Assembly (NCBI GenBank): GCA_016763335.1
Contig: JAESUD010000019.1
Coordinates: forward strand, 1-11,703
Direction: 5' to 3'
Source of the DNA: Emcibacteraceae bacterium
GTDB taxonomy: Bacteria; Pseudomonadota; Alphaproteobacteria; Sphingomonadales; Emcibacteraceae
Length of the DNA: 11,703 nucleotides
Shown: positions 6,752 to 11,703 of the stretch, piece by piece
Layout: each line of letters begins with the position of its first letter
Position numbering within the stretch: the stretch's first letter is position 1
The notes under the pieces: generated by a model
What the model was told of the DNA's origin: nothing
The model's database searches: none
Seen by the model: the letters and a program-made list of their open reading frames with translations, nothing else
Translations under genes and position numbers: made by a program

Positions 6752-7645
6752 ATGACCCCTATATTTCCTCCCCTTATCCCATTACGTGCCTTTGAAGCGG
6801 CAGCGAGACATGAAAGCTTCTCAAAAGCGGCGGCTGAATTATGTGTGACGCATAGTGCGATAAGCCAGAATATTCGCCATCTTGAGCAAAGATTGGGCGT
6901 TGAGCTATTCCGCCGAACGGGCAATAAAGTAACCCAGACCGAAAAGGGAAAAAACTATCAATCCAAAATTAGTGAGGCATTTGAATTAATTGTCGATGCC
7001 ACGGATGAATTGATCCAAGAAAAGCATGGTTATACGCTTCAAATAAGTTGCGAACCGGCGGTCGCGGCGCGTTGGTTGCGCCCTAGATTACAGAAATTTC
7101 GCGAAACTTATCCTTCAATAGAATTACATATTATATCTGAAAAAGTTATATCGCAATTTTCACCGCAAGGAATTGATGTAGCCATACATAATCAGTGGGA
7201 TAAATCATTACCCAATATTCACATTGATCCGCTTTTAAAATTAGAATGTTTTCCAGCGGCCAACCCGAAACGGCTTTCCGGTTTCGATAAAATAAACTCA
7301 CCGATTGATATGGAAAAACATCCCCTTATTCATGATAAAAATACGTCACTTTGGAATTCATGGTTTAGGCAGCATGACATCAATCATACAGACAGAAATA
7401 CGGATCAACATTTCCACGATTTCTCACTTGCAATTGATGCCGCTATTGACGGCGAAGGTATTATCCTCGCCGATCATATATTATGTGAAGCAGAGCTAGA
7501 GGATGGTCGTTTGGTTGCACTTTTTGATGACGCAATTGATTGCGACGAATATAGTATCATTACAACAACAGATAAGATGAAAAAGGCACCTGTGGTTATG
7601 TTTCGAGACTGGTTATTAACCCAGAAAGCTTTACAACCAGCCTAG
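6752..7645 (+). CDS. LysR-family transcriptional regulator, GcvA-like
   Basis: This 297-aa protein has normal LTTR length. Residues 5-65 form the winged HTH: PPLIPLRAFEAAARHESFSKAAAELCVTHSAISQNIRHLEQRLGVELFRRTGNKVTQTEKG. The PPL..LRAFEAAARH.SF opening is typical of the GcvA/AmpR subgroup. The rest (about 90-290) is the two-lobed effector domain, with the GcvA-style WLRPRLQKFRETYPSIELHI stretch. LTTRs usually control a divergent or nearby operon. Here the plausible targets are the adjacent convergent oxygenase/SnoaL pair, or its own promoter region. The last 15 bp overlap the end of the convergent SnoaL-like gene. The start at 6752 keeps the full HTH, and its ribosome site is weak. Confidence 0.9.
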   Translation: MTPIFPPLIPLRAFEAAARHESFSKAAAELCVTHSAISQNIRHLEQRLGVELFRRTGNKVTQTEKGKNYQSKISEAFELIVDATDELIQEKHGYTLQISCEPAVAARWLRPRLQKFRETYPSIELHIISEKVISQFSPQGIDVAIHNQWDKSLPNIHIDPLLKLECFPAANPKRLSGFDKINSPIDMEKHPLIHDKNTSLWNSWFRQHDINHTDRNTDQHFHDFSLAIDAAIDGEGIILADHILCEAELEDGRLVALFDDAIDCDEYSIITTTDKMKKAPVVMFRDWLLTQKALQPA

Positions 7646-8047
7646 CTGCTTATGCATTGTTGTGTTTTCCTTAACACCCCATTGTTGAATGATTTTACCC
7701 TCTTTAAATTTATAGATATCAATCGAATTTATGCTGAATTTCTTACCTTGAGAGGTAAAACCATTGTAAGTCGCGGCCTGAGTACCGCTCAATGTTAATC
7801 TGGCAACAACCTTATCATCATCACATATAAGATCATGTACGACTTCATTAAAATCCGGGAATGACTTTTTCAGTTCAGTCACGTCATTGGCTAAATCAGA
7901 ATATGTTGCTGTCGTTTCACTACCACCTTTCATAGGGGAATAATGCATGACATAATCAGGATGATAAAACTTTTCTATCGCACTAACATTTCCCTCGCCC
8001 CAAACATCTTCCAAGACTTGGATTAGTATTTTTTTTAAATCTGGCAT
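7631..8047 (-). CDS. SnoaL-like/ester-cyclase-family protein (NTF2 fold)
   Basis: This 138-aa protein fits the SnoaL-like polyketide-cyclase group of the NTF2 fold: N-terminal helices, then FYHPDYVMHY, DVTELKKSFPDFNEVVHDLICDDDKVVARLTLSGT, and a C-terminal sheet with GKKFSINSIDIYKFKEGKIIQQWGVKENTTMHKQLGWL. Members range from cyclases and isomerases to proteins of unknown activity, so no reaction can be named. GAGGA lies 6 nt before the ATG. It starts 17 bp after the Rieske oxygenase gene stops, so the two are almost certainly co-transcribed, and it may act on the oxygenase product. Its 3' end overlaps the LysR gene by 15 bp, with no visible terminator between them. Confidence 0.85.
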   Translation of the reverse strand: MPDLKKILIQVLEDVWGEGNVSAIEKFYHPDYVMHYSPMKGGSETTATYSDLANDVTELKKSFPDFNEVVHDLICDDDKVVARLTLSGTQAATYNGFTSQGKKFSINSIDIYKFKEGKIIQQWGVKENTTMHKQLGWL

Positions 8048-8064
8048 TTATTATCCTCGTGTCA

Positions 8065-9141
8065 TTAACTCAGCATCATTTTTGCGTAATAATGGCCAAA
8101 GTCCCAATTTGTTTTTTCCATTTCATTCAATGGTCCACGGTTTCCTACCCCTGCTTCCAGTCCCTTTTGAACGCCTGTATTTATCACTTTATCTTCCGCC
8201 ATAAATGCCAGAAGTTGATCTAGTTCTCCTTCTGCCATTTTTTTATCGGTGTGGACGTTTAAGTCTTTGCCAACCCAAGCCCGAAACCTAAGTCGATTAT
8301 AGCTCGTCGGTATAATTGACAACCATAAAACTCTGGATTGGCTGAGCGCAAATGTCATGCTTGGATAAATACAGCATAGATGTTCCTTATTTTCTTTTGT
8401 CGCGCTTACTTTCTTATCATCCATTTTTTTATCTAAAGTATGATGGTTATAGCCAACACCGCCCGGCATTACCTCAACACTAGAGGTAGGAGTAGACGGC
8501 TCTAATGTCGTTTTGTGAACTTTGAATAAATGATAGCTTTCACAGAAATTTTCCACCAAAACTTTCCAGTTACACGCGAGTTCACCCTCATAAGAATGAA
8601 CGACATCCATATTGGCAAAGTCAAATCTATTAATATGCTCATCTAAGGAAGATAGACGTGGAGACAAGGGAGCAGCATTGTGGTCGAGATTTACAAAAAT
8701 CAAACCCTGCCAAATTTCAAATTTTAATTGGTTTAAATGAACTTGCTTAACTTTATCCTTATCCATTCGAGGCGCCCCTCTCAACTTTCCGTTTAATTCA
8801 TAGGCCCATGCATGATAAGGACAAATTATAACGCTACATTTTCCAGAACCATCAAGTAAACGCGAAGAGCGGTGCGCACATACATTAGAATAAACACGAA
8901 TTTCATTATTGTTATCCCGCAAAGCGATAACCGGATGCGTAGCAAGATTAAAAGTCAGATAATCTCCCGCGTCTTTAAGCTCGGAAATATGTCCGATACA
9001 TACCCATTCTTTTGAAAATATCTTTTCCAACTCAATATTGTGTATTTCTTCCGACGAATATAATATTGGCGGCATCGGTAATTTACCAAACTCATTCTCG
9101 CTATTATCCCGCCACCGTTCTAAGGCATCAAGTATTCTCAT
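8065..9141 (-). CDS. Rieske non-heme iron oxygenase, alpha subunit
   Basis: This 358-aa ring-hydroxylating-dioxygenase-type protein uses O2 and electrons from a reductase to hydroxylate or demethylate a small substrate. The Rieske [2Fe-2S] ligands are C88 and H90 (NVCAHR) and C107 and H110 (CPYHAW). The catalytic iron site is H204 and H209 in NWKVLVENFCESYHLFKVH, with an acidic third ligand probably in AEDKVINTGVQKGL (D317 or E316). Glu201, not Asp, sits at the usual bridging position, as I recall for carnitine and betaine monooxygenases (CntA/GbcA-like). The start at 9141 is preferred over 9159 because GGGAAGAG lies upstream of it. No reductase or ferredoxin gene is in the window. It leads the operon with the SnoaL-like gene, and a decayed second copy lies at about 10085-10624. 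Confidence 0.9.
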   Translation of the reverse strand: MRILDALERWRDNSENEFGKLPMPPILYSSEEIHNIELEKIFSKEWVCIGHISELKDAGDYLTFNLATHPVIALRDNNNEIRVYSNVCAHRSSRLLDGSGKCSVIICPYHAWAYELNGKLRGAPRMDKDKVKQVHLNQLKFEIWQGLIFVNLDHNAAPLSPRLSSLDEHINRFDFANMDVVHSYEGELACNWKVLVENFCESYHLFKVHKTTLEPSTPTSSVEVMPGGVGYNHHTLDKKMDDKKVSATKENKEHLCCIYPSMTFALSQSRVLWLSIIPTSYNRLRFRAWVGKDLNVHTDKKMAEGELDQLLAFMAEDKVINTGVQKGLEAGVGNRGPLNEMEKTNWDFGHYYAKMMLS

Positions 9142-9247
9142 AATTATAACTCTTCCCATAGCTTAAGACTAGGCACTCTATCACAATTTCGAGATGATAT
9201 TTAACAGGGCTTTCTTATAATGAGTATAAGAAAAACTAATGCTTTAT
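8146..9247. repeat. Duplicated segment, intact copy (matches 10085-10755)
   Basis: Most of the oxygenase gene and about 100 bp upstream have a diverged direct copy at 10085-10755. The match begins near CTGCTTCCAG (8151) and ends near CTTTAT (about 9247). The C-terminal 27 or so codons are outside the duplication. Shared non-coding pieces include a 17-bp identity (9171-9187 with 10680-10696) and the operator-like dyad at 9211-9233. Confidence 0.8.
9211..9233. promoter_or_regulatory. Operator-like dyad upstream of the oxygenase operon
   Basis: TTTCTTATA (9211-9219) pairs exactly with TATAAGAAA (9225-9233) around ATGAG. The inner TATAATGAGTATA matches the T-N11-A form of LysR-family sites. It lies about 70 bp upstream of the oxygenase start codon. 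The same dyad is intact in the second copy (10719-10741), which argues that it is not chance. It is not followed by a T run on either strand, so it is not a terminator. Confidence 0.6.
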
Positions 9248-9266
9248 TTAATTAGTTACCTTATTC

Positions 9267-9992
9267 TTATTCACCAAAATATTTATGGTCTGATATTTTT
9301 TGAAATCTCTCAGTCTTATCCATAAACCCATAACTCACACGAATATTTCGGATTTCATTTTCTTGTAAAATTTTATAAAACCGTTCTGAAATGAAAAGCT
9401 TACGTTTCATTCCTGGCAGTCGGAAAAGATCGTTATCAATGTTATTAACTGTTAAAACCAGCCTCTTCCATTTTGGAATATTACTATATTCATCTGGATT
9501 GTTCGGGTTCATTTCTGCTTTGATGAATTCCGAACTCTCATAATCTATAATGTCCAGTGTTTCATAAACATTCATTAAATAATAGCCATCAACCGTTTCG
9601 ATCGGATCTTTCGTTACCATCCTCATGGGAATTGGGAAAAATTCAACTCCCGGAACATTGGCATTCTCCACAAGCTTTTTAAACTTATCCGATACCACTT
9701 CAATTAACCCACCTTGCACACCAACAAATTCTACTATTTCAGTTTTATCTTGCGTAAGGGTACGTGCCTCAAGGTGAGATGGCACAAGATGAGCAATTGA
9801 AGTCCTTGGATCTTGCACTCTTCCCAAATAAATTAAACCTTTAATGCTTTTATTTATAGTCGCCAAACCTTCCTGATTTTCATAATTAAAACTTTGGCCT
9901 GACAATTCAATTAAATAAGACACTTTCTTTGCTTTCTTGGTATAGGCAAAGATTAGTGCAAGAATTATGATGACAGTTATCGATATATACAT
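9267..9992 (-). CDS. Membrane-anchored Imm11/DUF1629-like immunity protein
   Basis: This 241-aa protein starts with one hydrophobic helix (YISITVIIILALIFAYTKKAKK, residues 2-23), with the basic residues just after it suggesting a cytoplasmic anchor. The remainder matches the layout I know for the imm11 (DUF1629) family: a middle motif LIEVVSDKFKKLVENANVPGVEFFPI, GYYLMNVYETLDIIDYESSEF, and the typical ending LTVNNIDNDLFRLPGMKRKLFISERFYKILQENEIRNIRVSYGF. Such proteins are usually immunity partners of polymorphic toxins, but no toxin gene is in view. The start at 9992 has GAGGGG (10000-10005) 7 nt upstream; a longer frame to 10019 lacks a good site. It sits between the intact and the decayed oxygenase copies, overlapping neither. 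The family call is from memory of motifs. Confidence 0.65.
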   Translation of the reverse strand: MYISITVIIILALIFAYTKKAKKVSYLIELSGQSFNYENQEGLATINKSIKGLIYLGRVQDPRTSIAHLVPSHLEARTLTQDKTEIVEFVGVQGGLIEVVSDKFKKLVENANVPGVEFFPIPMRMVTKDPIETVDGYYLMNVYETLDIIDYESSEFIKAEMNPNNPDEYSNIPKWKRLVLTVNNIDNDLFRLPGMKRKLFISERFYKILQENEIRNIRVSYGFMDKTERFQKISDHKYFGE

Positions 9993-10084
9993 TTCTTTAC
10001 CCCTCAAACGCTCCCACAAATACTATCTGCAATCGTCATATTCGACATTTTAATAGCAGTCTTAGTTACTTGATACATTTTCCC

Positions 10085-10624
10085 CACGCCTGCTTCCAGT
10101 CCCTTTTGAACGCCGGCATTAATCACTTTATCTTCTACCATAAATACCAGAAGTCGCCCTAATTCTTCTTCTGTAGAATTTTCTACGGCGTAGGCATTCA
10201 AGTCTTTAGCAACCCATACCAGAAACCTAAGTCGATTATAGCTCGTAGGTATAACTGATAACCATAAAACTCTGGACTGGCTTAGCGCAAATGTCATGCT
10301 TGGATAAATACAACTTAGATGTTCTTTGTTTTTTTTGCCACACTTACTTTCTCATCATCTGTTTTTTTATCTAAAGTGTGATGGTTATAGCCAACACCAC
10401 TCGGCATTACCTCAACACTGGAAGTGGGAGTAGACGGCTCTAATGTTGTTTTGTGCACTTTGAACAAATGATAACTTTCGCAGAAATTTTCCACCAGAAC
10501 TTTCCAGTTACACTCAAGTTCACCCTCATAAGAGTGAACGACATCTATATTGGCGGCATCGGTATTTGCCAAATTCATTCTCGCTATTTTCCCGCCACCC
10601 TTCTAAGGCATCAAGTATTGCCAT
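10085..10624 (-). pseudogene. Decayed second copy of the Rieske oxygenase gene
   Basis: The original ATG (10624) gives MAILDALEGWRENSENEFGK, like the intact gene, then the reading frame breaks. Codons about 25-176, holding the whole Rieske [2Fe-2S] domain, are deleted. The junction (10547-10554) is ATATTGGC, which in the intact copy is present at both end points (8609-8616 and 9063-9070). The catalytic part continues in another frame (ENFCESYHLFKVHKTTLEP) and shifts again at a run of eight T (10329-10336), where the intact copy has one extra base. The last matched residues are GVQKGLEAGVG, after which the sequence is unrelated. No functional oxygenase can be made. Confidence 0.9.
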
Positions 10625-10717
10625 AGTTATAACTCTTCCCATGTCTCAAATGCAATCACCCTATTTTATAAATAAAACAAGGCACTCTATCACAATCTTG
10701 AAGGGATATTTAGCAGA

Positions 10718-10742
10718 CTTTCTTATAATGAATATAAGAAAG
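10718..10742. promoter_or_regulatory. Second copy of the operator-like dyad
   Basis: TTTCTTATA (10719-10727) pairs with TATAAGAAA (10733-10741) around ATGAA, and C10718 pairs with G10742, giving 10-bp arms. It corresponds to 9211-9233. It stays perfect although the gene it served is dead. Confidence 0.55.
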
Positions 10743-10789
10743 ACTAACACCTTATAAAACTGACCTTAATCGTCATCGATGATTAGACA

Positions 10790-11703
10790 TTACTCATATC
10801 GAAGTGCCTCTATAGGGTTTTGCCGCGCCACAACATAACTGTTCCCGGCTACTGTGGCCCAAGCAATCAATAAGGCCATAAGCCCTGCCACCAGACAAAG
10901 TGTCACAATCACCATATTATCAATCCTATACACAAAGCTCTCAAGCCAGCGGCTCATAGCAAGATAAGCAATGGGCCAAGCGATAAGGTTAGCAATCAGA
11001 ACGGGTTTTGAAAATTGCCAAACCAGAAGTTTGACGATTTGAAAAACTTCTGCCCCGAAAACTTTACGAATACCTATCTCTTTGGTACGGCGTTCTGCGG
11101 TAAAAGATGCGAGACCGAATAACCCGAGACATGCAATAAAAATGGCGAGACCCGAGAAGGCTGAGAACATGGTTATCTGACCATGTTCCGTCTTATATTG
11201 ATCTGCTAATGCATCTGTGGCAAATTCATACTCGAACGATGCGCCTGGCATTTCTTCCTGCCATATTGCCTTCGCTTCTTCGACCACTTTCATCGGGTTT
11301 CCGTCATATCTTATGTTAACGAATTGAGGTTGCTTTGCTTTTAATTGATAAAACTCTGGTTCGGTAGGCGTTTTTAAACTTGAGAAACGAACATCATCTA
11401 TCACGCCAATAACCTCAAAATCGGTTTCTAACATTGTTTGGCTACTTCCCTGATCAGCCATACCGACATTCATAAATATCCTTTTACCAAGAGCCTCCAT
11501 AGGGGTGCCAAATCCAAGCCGCCGTACCGCCGATACATTTAAAATTAATGATGCTGTATATCCATCGCCAGCTATAATTTGCTCACGGGAAGGGCGTTCA
11601 TCATTTCGGTTTCTTTCATAATCACGGCCAGCGATTAACGGGATTTCATAAGTTTTAAGAAAATCGTATCCTACACCACGAAATGTCATCATTATCGGCT
11701 CAA
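10790..11703 (-). CDS. ABC transporter permease, MacB/FtsX-like, C-terminal part
   Basis: The frame is open to the window edge, so the N terminus is missing; about 304 residues are visible. First comes a periplasmic MacB-PCD-like part (YDFLKTYEIPLIAGRDY ... SLILNVSAVRRLGF...ALGKRIF, FEVIGVIDDVRFSSLKTP). The FtsX domain follows: a membrane helix at SAFSGLAIFIACLGLFGLASF, the cytoplasmic TAERRTKEIGIRKVFGA motif, two more helices (PVLIANLIAWPIAYLAM and VIVTLCLVAGLMALLIAWATV), and the family ending QNPIEALRYE. These large permeases work with a MacB-like ATPase, in lipoprotein, peptide or drug export or in envelope stress systems. The partner ATPase would lie outside the window. The ATG at 11692 is internal and not the start. 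Confidence 0.9.
   Translation of the reverse strand, partial: EPIMMTFRGVGYDFLKTYEIPLIAGRDYERNRNDERPSREQIIAGDGYTASLILNVSAVRRLGFGTPMEALGKRIFMNVGMADQGSSQTMLETDFEVIGVIDDVRFSSLKTPTEPEFYQLKAKQPQFVNIRYDGNPMKVVEEAKAIWQEEMPGASFEYEFATDALADQYKTEHGQITMFSAFSGLAIFIACLGLFGLASFTAERRTKEIGIRKVFGAEVFQIVKLLVWQFSKPVLIANLIAWPIAYLAMSRWLESFVYRIDNMVIVTLCLVAGLMALLIAWATVAGNSYVVARQNPIEALRYE

Larger units (their letters stand above)
10085..10755. repeat. Duplicated segment, decayed copy (matches 8146-9247)
   Basis: This is a direct-orientation partner of 8146-9247, shorter because of the internal deletion of about 454 bp. The two differ at many third positions and have indels upstream (37 against 11 bp between CTTCCCAT and AGGCACTC), so the duplication is not recent. 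Confidence 0.8.

Noticed and set aside
9211..9233. Terminator of the Imm11-like gene
   Set aside because: The stem is made almost only of A-T pairs and, in the direction of that gene, the T run precedes the stem instead of following it.
10004..10578. Two separate small genes (10004-10297 and 10315-10578)
   Set aside because: Both are pieces of one oxygenase pseudogene split by a frameshift. The C-terminal 25 residues of the first are read-through into unrelated DNA.
10773..10782. Palindrome TCATCGATGA after the permease gene
   Set aside because: It is short, with no loop or T run, and gives no basis for calling a terminator or site.

Overview
The window is AT-rich, probably alphaproteobacterial DNA. 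The winged-helix and HTH proteins of the left-hand element are types I associate with alphaproteobacterial mobile elements, and the right-hand genes (GcvA-like LysR, Rieske oxygenase, large FtsX/MacB-like permease) fit an organism such as Kordiimonadales. That genus-level guess is weak and rests on family memory only.

Left part (1 to about 4017): the integrase end of an integrated element. All six genes read leftwards: a tyrosine integrase, an unrecognised 267-aa protein 14 bp behind it, an AlpA/excisionase-like HTH protein, a small unknown protein, a winged-helix protein and an HTH/Rep-like protein. Beyond the last gene lies about 390 bp of non-coding DNA packed with inverted repeats and about seven copies of a motif close to ATTGATACCGT, a good candidate for a replication or control origin. 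The element's right border is a 3' fragment of a tRNA-Arg(CCT) gene (about 3971-4017). The intact tRNA gene and the rest of the element should lie to the left, outside the window.

Right part (4018-11703): chromosomal or older DNA. A sensor kinase with two periplasmic solute-binding domains (4174-6615) is divergent from a GcvA-type LysR regulator (6752-7645). Convergent to the regulator is a two-gene operon: a Rieske non-heme iron oxygenase alpha subunit (8065-9141) and a SnoaL-like protein (7631-8047). Next comes a membrane-anchored Imm11/DUF1629-like immunity protein (9267-9992), then a second, decayed copy of the oxygenase gene (about 10085-10624) with its upstream region. The second copy has lost its Rieske domain through a deletion whose end points carry the same 8 bp, plus a frameshift in a T run. 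Both copies keep the same 9-bp inverted repeat upstream, a likely operator. The window ends inside a MacB/FtsX-like ABC permease (10790 to beyond 11703).

In functional terms, the left genes form an integration, excision and probable replication module. The LysR regulator plausibly controls the oxygenase/SnoaL pair, and the kinase is an orphan sensor with no partner in view.
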